IMG/VR virus record: IMGVR_UViG_3300025151_004231
Span: 1-64,000 of that record
DNA from: a virus
Reading direction: 5' to 3' (one strand)
Length of the DNA stretch: 64,000 nt
Below the pieces are notes generated by a model, which searched no databases, was not told the origin of the DNA, and worked only from the letters and a program-made list of their open reading frames with translations. Position numbers and translations under genes: made by a program. This document shows positions 1 to 6,069 of this stretch, in pieces (position 1 is the first letter of the stretch; every line of letters starts with the position of its first letter).

Positions 1-41
1 TCGCACAGTACACCGTCGACATCAAATATATATTTTATCAT
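1..41 (-). CDS. HAD-superfamily phosphatase, N-terminus only (cut by window edge)
   Basis: Only the first 13 codons are in the window. They read MIKYIFDVDGVLC, the classic HAD motif I, in which the first Asp is the nucleophile and the second the general acid. The ATG overlaps the TGA of the upstream cupin gene as ATGA, so translation is probably coupled. Together with the cupin and nucleotidyltransferase upstream it suggests a small sugar-phosphate pathway. The substrate cannot be inferred from this fragment. Confidence 0.7.
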   Translation of the reverse strand, partial: MIKYIFDVDGVLC

Positions 42-358
42 ACAATATACTTATCCGTTGAGTCGCCTGGTACTTTAATGCAAACAATAGTACAATCTTC
101 ATAGAAGGTTGGATCAGCAACCTCATTAGGTTCAATAATAAATGTATCACCTGCTTCTAATTCAGTATCGCAAACATTCATTTTGCCTTTTATTAGTATA
201 TTGTATTCAGTGCCAAGTTTGTGATAGTGAGCAGGCCACTGCTCACCTTTGAGATGTGTTAAAATTCCTACTTCAAAATCTTTAGTCTTTAACAGACTAG
301 GTTCAAAATCACCAATGACCCAACCTCTCGTTGTGTCTGATAATTTACCTACGATCAC
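38..358 (-). CDS. cupin-domain protein, 106 aa
   Basis: A single small cupin barrel. The segment HYHKLGTEYNILIKGK carries the first cupin motif and AGDTFIIEPNEVADPTF the second, as in metal-binding sugar isomerases or small-molecule binding cupins. It is linked by 4-nt ATGA overlaps to the nucleotidyltransferase upstream and the HAD phosphatase downstream, so the three form one translationally coupled unit. A role in modified-sugar synthesis for capsule, LPS or virion glycans is inferred from these neighbours; no substrate-specific residue is recognised. Confidence 0.75.
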   Translation of the reverse strand: MIVGKLSDTTRGWVIGDFEPSLLKTKDFEVGILTHLKGEQWPAHYHKLGTEYNILIKGKMNVCDTELEAGDTFIIEPNEVADPTFYEDCTIVCIKVPGDSTDKYIV

Positions 359-1062
359 TTTTCTAAGTATTCTGCTAAATCTTTGGGGGTGCCTATAAAT
401 GAAATATCATCAGGCATAATTTGATAGAAGCCTGCGTCTCCTTGGAACCAGTTATAAACAGGGCCTATATAGTATTCGCCTTGAGACTTGATACCTGATT
501 GCATCATTAAACGAGTGCTTACTACAAAATCTTTACCTTTCTTAAAGTAATGCAATCCAGTCAGTGCCATGTTACCTGACTGTACTTCTTTTTCAAAGAT
601 CGTACCTGATACCATATCTAAATAACTGTGTTTCGGATCATCACTTTCAATTGTGATAATGCCTGCATCATGTTCTCTTAGTTTTTCAAATACTTCATCA
701 CGTAGTTTAGGATCCCAATGCATAATCTGATCACAGTTTGCAATTAACAATTCTTCATCATTCTCAATAAAGTTTACTGCTTGAATTGCAGTTTGTGCGG
801 CTCCCTCTGTATGACCTACGACAATGAGTACTGTACAACCAGGGAACTCATCTTGTAAACGAGTACCCAAATCTCTATGGGTATCATTTATCATATCCTC
901 TGGTAGTAAAAAGATGAACTTGTTGTCTGGGTGTTCTAGCCCTAGACTTCTAGCGGCAGCCACTAACATAGGCTCGCCCTTAACATCGATTAGATTTTTA
1001 GGTTGGTCATAGTGTCCCTTAAAACGAGACCCTCTTCCTGCGGCTGGTATTAATATGTTCAT
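355..1062 (-). CDS. sugar-phosphate nucleotidyltransferase-like protein, 235 aa
   Basis: The start is set at MNILIPAAGRGSRF because this is where the nucleotidyltransferase Rossmann fold begins; a longer frame to 1116 would run into the promoter of the divergent gene. The GxGxRF loop binds the NTP, and NCDQIMHWD fits the metal-binding Asp region. The family joins NTP and sugar-1-phosphate to an NDP-sugar. There is no Shine-Dalgarno sequence. Instead CTAAATA lies five bases before the ATG, where a T4-type late promoter would start transcription at the A of ATG. Confidence 0.75.
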   Translation of the reverse strand: MNILIPAAGRGSRFKGHYDQPKNLIDVKGEPMLVAAARSLGLEHPDNKFIFLLPEDMINDTHRDLGTRLQDEFPGCTVLIVVGHTEGAAQTAIQAVNFIENDEELLIANCDQIMHWDPKLRDEVFEKLREHDAGIITIESDDPKHSYLDMVSGTIFEKEVQSGNMALTGLHYFKKGKDFVVSTRLMMQSGIKSQGEYYIGPVYNWFQGDAGFYQIMPDDISFIGTPKDLAEYLEK

Positions 1063-1067
1063 GTATA

Positions 1068-1073
1068 TATTTA
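1068..1073 (-). promoter_or_regulatory. late-promoter-like TAAATA, five bases before ATG
   Basis: Reads CTAAATA on the minus strand, matching the core of the T4 late consensus TATAAATA. The spacing to the nucleotidyltransferase ATG is exactly five bases, so the predicted mRNA is leaderless. Confidence 0.5.
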
Positions 1074-1109
1074 GTAGGTTTTTAGACTGCAAAAAATTTT
1101 TAAAAAGGC

Positions 1110-1138
1110 TTGACATTTGGGTTAAAATGCCGTATAAT
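1110..1138 (+). promoter_or_regulatory. sigma70-type early promoter with GGGT element
   Basis: TTGACA, a 17-base spacer, then TATAAT: a perfect consensus promoter. It carries the extended upstream block AAAAGGC and TTTGGGT right after the -35 box, shared with other early promoters in the window. It drives the metallophosphoesterase gene. Confidence 0.9.
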
Positions 1139-1165
1139 GATATATAGATTAAAAAGGATAGAAAA

Positions 1166-1756
1166 ATGTCTCATTTCTTTACAGCAGACTTGCATTTTGG
1201 TCACAAAAATGTGATCAACTTCACTAATCCGGATGGCACAAGATGTCGTCCGTTCGATACCGTTGAGGATATGGAAGATGCTATAATTCAAATGCATAAT
1301 GAGATTGTAAAGCCCACAGATAAAGTCTACATGCTAGGCGATATTGCTTTCAATAACAGAGGACTTGAGAAAGTCAAGCAAATGAATGGCATCAAAATAC
1401 TTGTCAAGGGTAACCACGATCAGTTAAAACTGAGCAAGTACATAGATGTGTTTAAAGATATTAGAGGTTGTCACATTACTAATGGTTTAGTGTTTACTCA
1501 CATACCAATACATGTTGATCAACTAGGTAGATTTGGATGCAACGTACATGGTCACTTACATGGTGGTAAAGTGATGCAAGGTGATAAAATTGATCCAAGA
1601 TTCTTGTGTGTATCTGTAGAACATACAGACTTGAAGCCCATATCTTTTGATGATATGGTAGATAGGATCATAGCACAAGGTGGAAAGTTGGGCATGAAAA
1701 ATGGTAACGGTCCTCAAAAACAAGTTACCCAAAATGCTTTATCTTCCGATCAATAA
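1166..1756 (+). CDS. calcineurin-like metallophosphoesterase, 196 aa
   Basis: All blocks of the metallophosphatase fold are present in order: ADLHFGH (metal-binding DxH), LGDIAF (GD), KGNHDQ (GNHD), THIPIH and HGHLHG near the C-terminus. The family hydrolyses phosphomonoesters or diesters using two metal ions. The length fits small phage and bacterial single-domain members. AAAAAGGATAG is the ribosome-binding site. It is the first gene after a consensus promoter, so it is probably expressed early. The substrate is unknown. Confidence 0.88.
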   Translation: MSHFFTADLHFGHKNVINFTNPDGTRCRPFDTVEDMEDAIIQMHNEIVKPTDKVYMLGDIAFNNRGLEKVKQMNGIKILVKGNHDQLKLSKYIDVFKDIRGCHITNGLVFTHIPIHVDQLGRFGCNVHGHLHGGKVMQGDKIDPRFLCVSVEHTDLKPISFDDMVDRIIAQGGKLGMKNGNGPQKQVTQNALSSDQ

Positions 1757-1774
1757 GTCATATAATATCACACA

Positions 1775-1899
1775 TGACACAAAACGTTAAATTGCTATTG
1801 ATTGCTAAGGGTTGTGTCAAACAATTTGAGTCTCTTCAGGCGTCCGCCGAAGGGCTAGGCAAGTCTTAAGATTTGCACTGTTAGAGACTCTCTTTTTTT
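1775..1899 (+). ncRNA. structured RNA with three-way junction ending in a terminator
   Basis: TGACACAA (1775-1782) pairs perfectly with TTGTGTCA (1812-1819). GAGTCTCT (1828-1835) pairs over 8 bp with AGAGACTC (1883-1890), which is followed by a run of seven T. Inside lie two hairpins: GGC-GTCC-GCC extended by TTC/GAA, and GCAAGTC-TTAA-GATTTGC. The ribosome-binding site of the next gene follows immediately. It could be a stand-alone small RNA, a terminator of the upstream gene or an attenuator of the downstream small gene. It matches no RNA family I recognise. Confidence 0.55.
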
Positions 1900-1908
1900 A
1901 AGGAACAA

Positions 1909-2052
1909 ATGGAAGCAGTAAAAGAATCAAAGCCAACACAAAAAGGTAGATTTTGGTGTCATATCAGAAAGGACTTTTTTAGTTGGGACGAACTCATCGC
2001 ATATTACAGAATGTGCGATTTAATTGAAAAACAAAATCAAAGAAAGGGCTAA
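1909..2052 (+). CDS. small hypothetical protein, 47 aa
   Basis: Starts MEAVKESKPTQKGRFWCHIR and ends in a charged tail. AAGGA sits eight bases before the ATG and the next gene begins two bases after the stop. The protein is basic and aromatic-rich with no recognised domain. The poly-T of the structured RNA ends just before its ribosome-binding site, so expression may depend on read-through of that structure. Confidence 0.6.
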   Translation: MEAVKESKPTQKGRFWCHIRKDFFSWDELIAYYRMCDLIEKQNQRKG

Positions 2053-2054
2053 TT

Positions 2055-2369
2055 ATGACAATAATGACTCCGGATCAAAATTGGACTGATGAAGAATGGA
2101 ACAGTTTTAGATCACAAGTGAAAGATGTACTCGTTAAGGATATTGTAGAAGTTACTTTTACAAAAATCAACGGCGATGAACGTGTGATGACATGCACACT
2201 ACATCCTGACAATTTACCTAAGCCAGTTATCAAAGAAGGCGAAGACAAGAAAGAAAGGGTAATTAAGAATCCTGAAAACAGTCTTGCTGTATTTGATATG
2301 AAAGCAGAAGGTTGGAGAAGTTTTGTAATAAGGAATATCAAATCAGTCAATACAAGCCCGCGCCTGTAA
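2055..2369 (+). CDS. conserved phage protein, SH3-like beta-barrel type, 104 aa
   Basis: The segments WTDEEWNSF, VTFTKINGDERVMTCTL and GWRSFVIRNIKSV match the pattern of a small protein common in marine T4-like phages, predicted as an SH3-like barrel. Function is unknown. The last ten bases overlap the 5' end of the first tRNA, so tRNA processing would cut the message at its stop codon. Confidence 0.7.
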   Translation: MTIMTPDQNWTDEEWNSFRSQVKDVLVKDIVEVTFTKINGDERVMTCTLHPDNLPKPVIKEGEDKKERVIKNPENSLAVFDMKAEGWRSFVIRNIKSVNTSPRL

Positions 2370-2436
2370 CTCAGTTGGATAGAGTACCTGGCTACGAACC
2401 AGGAAGTCGGAGGTTCGAATCCTTCCAGGCGCGCCA
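2360..2436 (+). tRNA. tRNA-Arg (anticodon ACG)
   Basis: The acceptor GCGCCTG pairs with CAGGCGC, and discriminator G is followed by encoded CCA. The anticodon stem CCTGG/CCAGG encloses CTACGAA, giving ACG, and the T-loop is TTCGAAT. It reads CGN arginine codons after A-to-I editing. It overlaps the end of the upstream gene by ten bases. Confidence 0.95.
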
Positions 2437-2469
2437 AGTTCAATCAACGTAAGGAAACAAAAAGTTTAA

Positions 2470-2545
2470 CCGCTCTTAGTTCAGTGGATAGAACAACTGC
2501 CTTCTAAGCAGTAGGTCCCAGGTTCGAATCCTGGAGGGCGGGCCA
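2470..2545 (+). tRNA. tRNA-Arg (anticodon TCT)
   Basis: The acceptor CCGCTCT pairs with AGGGCGG (one G-T pair), followed by G and encoded CCA. The stem ACTGC/GCAGT encloses CTTCTAA, giving TCT, which reads AGA and AGG. These codons suit an AT-rich phage. Confidence 0.94.
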
Positions 2546-2549
2546 GTTT

Positions 2550-2622
2550 GGGGTACGGCTAGAACAACACTAGCCTCAACCGGATGCTTGAGACATGCAA
2601 ATCCTGTCACTCTGCCCCTCCC
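2550..2622 (+). ncRNA. tRNA-like cloverleaf or degenerate tRNA
   Basis: GGGGTA (2550-2555) pairs with TGCCCC (2613-2618) and encloses three consecutive hairpins: GGCTAG-AACAACA-CTAGCC, TCAA-CCGGATGC-TTGA and GACA-TGCAAATCC-TGTC. The order and size mimic a tRNA, and it sits between real tRNAs. It lacks the D-arm consensus, U33, the TTC T-loop start and a CCA end, so it is not a normal tRNA. It may be a decayed tRNA, a processing spacer or a tRNA mimic. Confidence 0.5.
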
Positions 2623-2629
2623 CATAAAT

Positions 2630-2706
2630 GGGCCTATAGCATAACTGGTTAATGCAACCGACTCATAATCGGTAGAGTCTAGGTTCAAGTCCTAGTGGGC
2701 CCACCA
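2630..2706 (+). tRNA. tRNA-Ile2 (CAT, probably lysidine-modified) or tRNA-Met
   Basis: The acceptor GGGCCTA pairs with TGGGCCC, then A and encoded CCA. The anticodon arm ACCGA-CTCATAA-TCGGT carries CAT. The GGGCCTATAGC start and GACTCATAATC region resemble bacterial tRNA-Ile2, which reads AUA after TilS converts C34 to lysidine. AUA would be a useful codon for this genome. A true Met elongator cannot be excluded. Confidence 0.88.
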
Positions 2707-2713
2707 AAAAAAT

Positions 2714-2787
2714 AGGCGACTAGTGTAACGGTAGCACGGGACTCTCCAAAAGTTCTAGTCGGGGTTCAAATCCCTGGTCGTCTGCCA
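2714..2787 (+). tRNA. tRNA-Trp (anticodon CCA)
   Basis: The acceptor AGGCGAC pairs with GTCGTCT, then G and encoded CCA. The anticodon stem GGACT/AGTTC encloses CTCCAAA, giving CCA. The overall pattern matches bacterial tRNA-Trp. Confidence 0.9.
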
Positions 2788-2803
2788 ACTTTAGGAGAAG
2801 AAA

Positions 2804-2968
2804 ATGAAAATATTCAAAAGAAGGGTGTATAAATTTAGCAATCAGTGGACGCACGAAAAAACTATTTACTTGCTTCCGTCAGTCTCTATCAGTATGCATG
2901 AGTATTGCTTAGACATTTCGTTTTTGTGTTTTAAGTTTTACACATTTGTGGAGTACAAATATGGCTAA
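2804..2968 (+). CDS. small hypothetical protein, 54 aa
   Basis: Starts MKIFKRRVYKFSNQW behind AGGAGAAG at good spacing, just after the tRNA cluster. Its end overlaps the start of the next gene by eight bases, suggesting coupling. The C-terminal half is aromatic and Cys-containing (LDISFLCFKFYTFVEY). No domain is recognised. Confidence 0.55.
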   Translation: MKIFKRRVYKFSNQWTHEKTIYLLPSVSISMHEYCLDISFLCFKFYTFVEYKYG

Positions 2969-3143
2969 GAAAAAAGAAAGGATCCCCTTGAAGGGAGGGG
3001 ACGAATTTGATGCTCTTACTACGGCTCGTAAGTATTATGTTTATCTAACTCGTTCCGGTGTTGCAAAAAAGATTAAACAGCAATACAACAAACGTTTTAG
3101 AAAGAAACAAAAACAAGACATCAAAAAAGATTTGGGCACATGA
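2961..3143 (+). CDS. small basic hypothetical protein, 60 aa
   Basis: The start is taken at MAKKKERIPL because GGAG lies just upstream; an earlier in-frame start would sit inside the previous gene without a ribosome-binding site. The C-terminus is very lysine-rich (KRFRKKQKQDIKKD), suggesting RNA or DNA binding. No family is recognised. Confidence 0.6.
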   Translation: MAKKKERIPLKGGDEFDALTTARKYYVYLTRSGVAKKIKQQYNKRFRKKQKQDIKKDLGT

Positions 3144-3168
3144 AAATGTGTAGGTCATTGAAATCCCA

Positions 3169-3175
3169 ATAAATA
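3169..3175 (+). promoter_or_regulatory. late-promoter-like ATAAATA before the polyamine operon
   Basis: AATAAATA is separated from the ATG of the deoxyhypusine-synthase-like gene by exactly five bases, and no Shine-Dalgarno sequence is visible. If it acts as a T4 late promoter, the transcript starts at the A of ATG. Confidence 0.55.
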
Positions 3176-3180
3176 TTAGT

Positions 3181-4116
3181 ATGCAAAAAGTAGAACATAT
3201 TGATATTACTAAATTGGATTTAACAGACTACGTTGAGTCGTTAAAGAACACATCTTTCTCGTCCAGAGAAATTTACAATGCTTGTCAAATCTATAAAGAT
3301 ATGATAGATGATCCTGACTGTACAATCATCTTAACGATTGCAGGATCAACGCAAGCCGCTGGTTGTCTTCAACTATACAGAGACCTAGTCAAATATAAAA
3401 TGGTTGACATTATAGTTGCAACTGGTGCTAGTGTTATTGATATGGATTTGTATGAAGCCTTAGGTTTTCATCATTACATCGGCACATCAAAAGTTGATGA
3501 CAATGAACTGAGAGAACAGGGTATTGATAGAATCTATGACACTTATATCTATGAAGAAGACTTAAAGAAAGTCGATCAATATATTTGCGACATTGCAACT
3601 GATTATGGTGAACCCAAGCCACAAAGTTCTAGTGAATTCTTGCATCTACTAGGAGAAAAGACTCCAAACAGTTTAGTAAATGAATGTTATAAAGCAAACG
3701 TACCTATCTTTTGTCCTGCTCTAAACGATAGTGCCGCAGGGTTCGGACTATTGAAACATAAAGTTGAAAATGAACGCCATGTTATTATAGATAGTGTACA
3801 AGACTTGAAAGAATTGACAGAGTTAAAGATTCAAGCAAAGAGTACAGGTCTGTTTATGATTGGCGGCGGAGTTCCAAAAAACTTTGCACAAGATATTGTA
3901 GTAGCGGCAGAAATGTTAGGGCATGACGTTCCGTTGCACAAATATGCCATACAGTTTACAGTAGCAGATGTAAGAGACGGTGCATGTAGCAGTAGTACAT
4001 TAGACGAAGCAAACAGTTGGGGTAAAGTTAGTGATCAAGCAACACAAATGGTATATGGAGAGGCCAGTAGTATCTTACCAATTGTCGCAAATTATGCATA
4101 CGTTAATAAAAAATGA
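3181..4116 (+). CDS. deoxyhypusine synthase-like / homospermidine synthase-like enzyme, 311 aa
   Basis: DHS-family enzymes use NAD+ to move the aminobutyl group of spermidine to a lysine (eukaryotic and archaeal eIF5A) or, in bacterial members, to putrescine or another amine. Visible here: NTSFSSREIYNA near the N-terminus, the nucleotide-binding region IILTIAGSTQAAG, IGGGVPKNF, and the catalytic-lysine block LDEANSWGKVS with Lys282. Bacteria lack hypusine, so making homospermidine or a related polyamine is the likely role. It opens an operon with agmatinase (ATGA overlap) and a SpeD-like protein. Substrate is inferred only. Confidence 0.85.
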   Translation: MQKVEHIDITKLDLTDYVESLKNTSFSSREIYNACQIYKDMIDDPDCTIILTIAGSTQAAGCLQLYRDLVKYKMVDIIVATGASVIDMDLYEALGFHHYIGTSKVDDNELREQGIDRIYDTYIYEEDLKKVDQYICDIATDYGEPKPQSSSEFLHLLGEKTPNSLVNECYKANVPIFCPALNDSAAGFGLLKHKVENERHVIIDSVQDLKELTELKIQAKSTGLFMIGGGVPKNFAQDIVVAAEMLGHDVPLHKYAIQFTVADVRDGACSSSTLDEANSWGKVSDQATQMVYGEASSILPIVANYAYVNKK

Positions 4117-4865
4117 ACTTCTTAGGAGTTGAATCTCACTCGTATGAAGACTGCAATGTACTTGTAGTCCCGTATGGCAATGAAGATAATGTATCTTATG
4201 GTACTGGTACTTTATATGGACCTCAAGCCATTATACGTGCTAGTCAAGAGGTAGAACTACATCCGTATCCTGATAATTTAAAAATACACACGTTATCGAA
4301 AACAAACGATCTCAGTCAAACTGTTAAACAAGCAAAACAAGACGGCAAGTTTGTAATGATATTAGGCGGAGATCATAGTCTAACATCACATGCTTACCAG
4401 CATTACAACACAGATATTATACAGTTTGATGCTCATTGCGATTTAAGAGATAGTTATTTAGGTAATCCACAAAGTCATGCTTGTGCAATGCGTAGATGTA
4501 TGGAACTAAATGAAGATACAAATCTTTATAGTTTTGGTATACGCAACATGAGCAAAAGTGAAGATAAGTATATTCAACAAAACATACACAGAATATACAG
4601 AGACGTTACACCAAAAGGAAAGGAACTATATCTAACGTTTGATGTTGATGCGTTTGACGTATCAATTATGCCTGCAACAGGGACTCCAGAACCGGGAGGA
4701 TTGTTATGGGAAGAAACGATAGAATTAATTAAGGCAGTCTGTAAACAAAACACGATTGTAGCAGTAGACATAGTTGAACTTGCACCGATTAAACATATGC
4801 CGGCATATGATTTTGTTGTCGCAAAACTATGTTACACCATTTTACAAGAACTATTTAAAAGGTAA
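4113..4865 (+). CDS. speB: agmatinase/arginase family ureohydrolase, 250 aa
   Basis: Binuclear manganese ureohydrolase. The ligand motifs GGDHS, FDAHCDLRD and TFDVDAFDVSIMPATGTP are all present, and EPGGL follows as in agmatinases. The most likely reaction is agmatine to putrescine plus urea. Arginase or guanidinobutyrase activity is possible. The start overlaps the TGA of the DHS-like gene (ATGA) and a SpeD-like gene follows four bases after the stop. The set implies polyamine production during infection. Confidence 0.88.
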   Translation: MNFLGVESHSYEDCNVLVVPYGNEDNVSYGTGTLYGPQAIIRASQEVELHPYPDNLKIHTLSKTNDLSQTVKQAKQDGKFVMILGGDHSLTSHAYQHYNTDIIQFDAHCDLRDSYLGNPQSHACAMRRCMELNEDTNLYSFGIRNMSKSEDKYIQQNIHRIYRDVTPKGKELYLTFDVDAFDVSIMPATGTPEPGGLLWEETIELIKAVCKQNTIVAVDIVELAPIKHMPAYDFVVAKLCYTILQELFKR

Positions 4866-4869
4866 AAAT

Positions 4870-5259
4870 ATGGAAAAAGTTGTTCCAGAACACAAGCACC
4901 TCATTATTCGTGCTGAAATTAAAAATGCTCCCAAAGATCCTGATTGGGTAAAAGAGTGGTTATCATCGTTAGTAGATAAAATTGATATGAAAATATGTAG
5001 TGGTCCACATACAGCATATGTAGATATTCCAGGTAACTCAGGCGTGACTGGCGTTGTAGTTATTGAAACAAGTCACATTGCAGTTCATGTATGGGACGAG
5101 CCCGACCCTGCACTATTTCAATTAGATGTTTATACATGTGGACCTTTTGATATGGATGTTATTTTTGATGACATTGATCAATTTAATCCATCTAAGGTAG
5201 AATGGAAATACTTAGATAGAGAACACGGACTGAACGAAGTGAGTAAATCTACCCAATAA
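4870..5259 (+). CDS. speD: SpeD-like pyruvoyl-dependent decarboxylase, 129 aa
   Basis: Family of S-adenosylmethionine decarboxylase, which self-cleaves before a Ser to form a pyruvoyl cofactor. The block VVIETSHIAVHVWDE followed by LDVYTCG matches the class, with candidate Ser68, His73 and Cys90. The residue before the Ser is Thr67 instead of the usual Glu, and the normal TWPE is VWDE. Start ATG 4870 is preceded by AAAAGG; a longer frame runs back into speB. It may make decarboxylated SAM, or be one of the SpeD-derived arginine or ornithine decarboxylases, which would feed the agmatinase. Confidence 0.85.
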   Translation: MEKVVPEHKHLIIRAEIKNAPKDPDWVKEWLSSLVDKIDMKICSGPHTAYVDIPGNSGVTGVVVIETSHIAVHVWDEPDPALFQLDVYTCGPFDMDVIFDDIDQFNPSKVEWKYLDREHGLNEVSKSTQ

Positions 5260-5308
5260 CTATTGAATGGCTTGAGCCTTTATAGTAAAATATTTGAAAC
5301 TGATGCGT

Positions 5309-5328
5309 AGAGTAAATAATATTACTCT
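5309..5328 (+). promoter_or_regulatory. hairpin containing late-promoter-like TAAATA
   Basis: AGAGTAA and TTACTCT form a 7-bp stem around a short AT loop, and the left arm contains AGTAAATAA. It lies just before the AAAGGAG ribosome-binding site of the hydrolase gene. It may be a late promoter, an operator or an mRNA hairpin. Confidence 0.35.
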
Positions 5329-5346
5329 AATGCAAAGGAGATAACT

Positions 5347-5964
5347 ATGAAGCAGACTCTAATAAAAGCCTGTGTGTTAGTTTTGATGGTATTTAGTATA
5401 TCAAAACTAATCGAACCCAACCCAGCACCTACACCCCAGGTGCAATATGTTCAACCCCAATGGTACAAAAAACCTGAAGTCGTCATTATCGAAGTTCCGG
5501 TACGTGAGTATAAGATAGTTGAAGAAGACATGAAACCTCAAGTTGTCGTTGTGGATAACTCTGAAATGGTGTATGAAGATATAGACGTATTCTGTCTAGC
5601 AAAAAATATCTTCCATGAAGCAGGTACTGAGCCAGATATTGGTAAGTATGCTGTTGCTCAAGTCACTCTTAATCGTGTAGCAAGTCGTAAATATCCCAAT
5701 ACTGTCTGTAAAGTAGTACTAGACAGATATCAGTTTTCATGGGCAAATCAAAGGAACCGACACTGGACACGCCCAAAAGGACCTAATTGGGATAGATCAT
5801 ACGAGATTGCTCAACAAGTCATGGGTGAAGGACATCGTGTAAAAGGACTAGAAAACTCCAGATATTATCACGCAGACTATGTAAATCCACATTGGAATCG
5901 CAAAATGAGGCAAGTGGCCACTGTAGGTAGGCATATTTTTTACACAAATGATGCAATCTATTGA
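5347..5964 (+). CDS. SleB/CwlJ-like cell-wall hydrolase (endolysin candidate), 205 aa
   Basis: The N-terminus MKQTLIKACVLVLMVFSIS is a signal or signal-anchor segment, followed by a Pro-rich linker. The C-terminal domain from about residue 77 (VFCLAKNIFHEAG, VAQVTLNRVASRKYP, YQFSW, YYHADYVNPHW) is the Hydrolase_2 fold of SleB and CwlJ, with Glu of FHEAG the catalytic candidate. It likely cuts peptidoglycan for lysis. The anchor suggests a SAR-type or secreted endolysin that needs no holin for export. AAAGGAG precedes the ATG. Confidence 0.85.
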   Translation: MKQTLIKACVLVLMVFSISKLIEPNPAPTPQVQYVQPQWYKKPEVVIIEVPVREYKIVEEDMKPQVVVVDNSEMVYEDIDVFCLAKNIFHEAGTEPDIGKYAVAQVTLNRVASRKYPNTVCKVVLDRYQFSWANQRNRHWTRPKGPNWDRSYEIAQQVMGEGHRVKGLENSRYYHADYVNPHWNRKMRQVATVGRHIFYTNDAIY

Positions 5965-6005
5965 TTTATAAGAGGAAATAATTTCACTTTTTTTGCAAAA
6001 AAGGC

Positions 6006-6034
6006 TTGACATTGGGTACCCATTCCAGTATAAT
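6006..6034 (+). promoter_or_regulatory. sigma70-type early promoter with palindromic GGGTACCC
   Basis: TTGACA, 17 bases, TATAAT. TGGGTACCCA (6013-6022) is a perfect palindrome in the spacer, ideally placed for a regulator that competes with RNA polymerase. The block AAAAGGC lies upstream of the -35 box. Confidence 0.92.
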
Positions 6035-6069
6035 ATGTATATATTAAACGATAAAGGAACGGGAAATCT

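Noticed and set aside
355-1116. Longer start of the nucleotidyltransferase at 1116
   Set aside because: The extra 18 codons would overlie the divergent early promoter and precede the fold's conserved first strand.
1828-1890. A tRNA reading of the 8-bp stem with TTAA loop (possible tRNA-Leu)
   Set aside because: There is no T-arm or CCA, the loop is the wrong size and the element runs straight into a terminator.
2476-2688. Minus-strand frame across the tRNAs (and 2075-2443)
   Set aside because: Runs antisense through tRNA genes, a known source of false ORFs.
3181-4116. True hypusine synthesis on eIF5A
   Set aside because: The host appears bacterial and no eIF5A-like gene is present; bacterial DHS-like enzymes are linked to homospermidine-type products instead.
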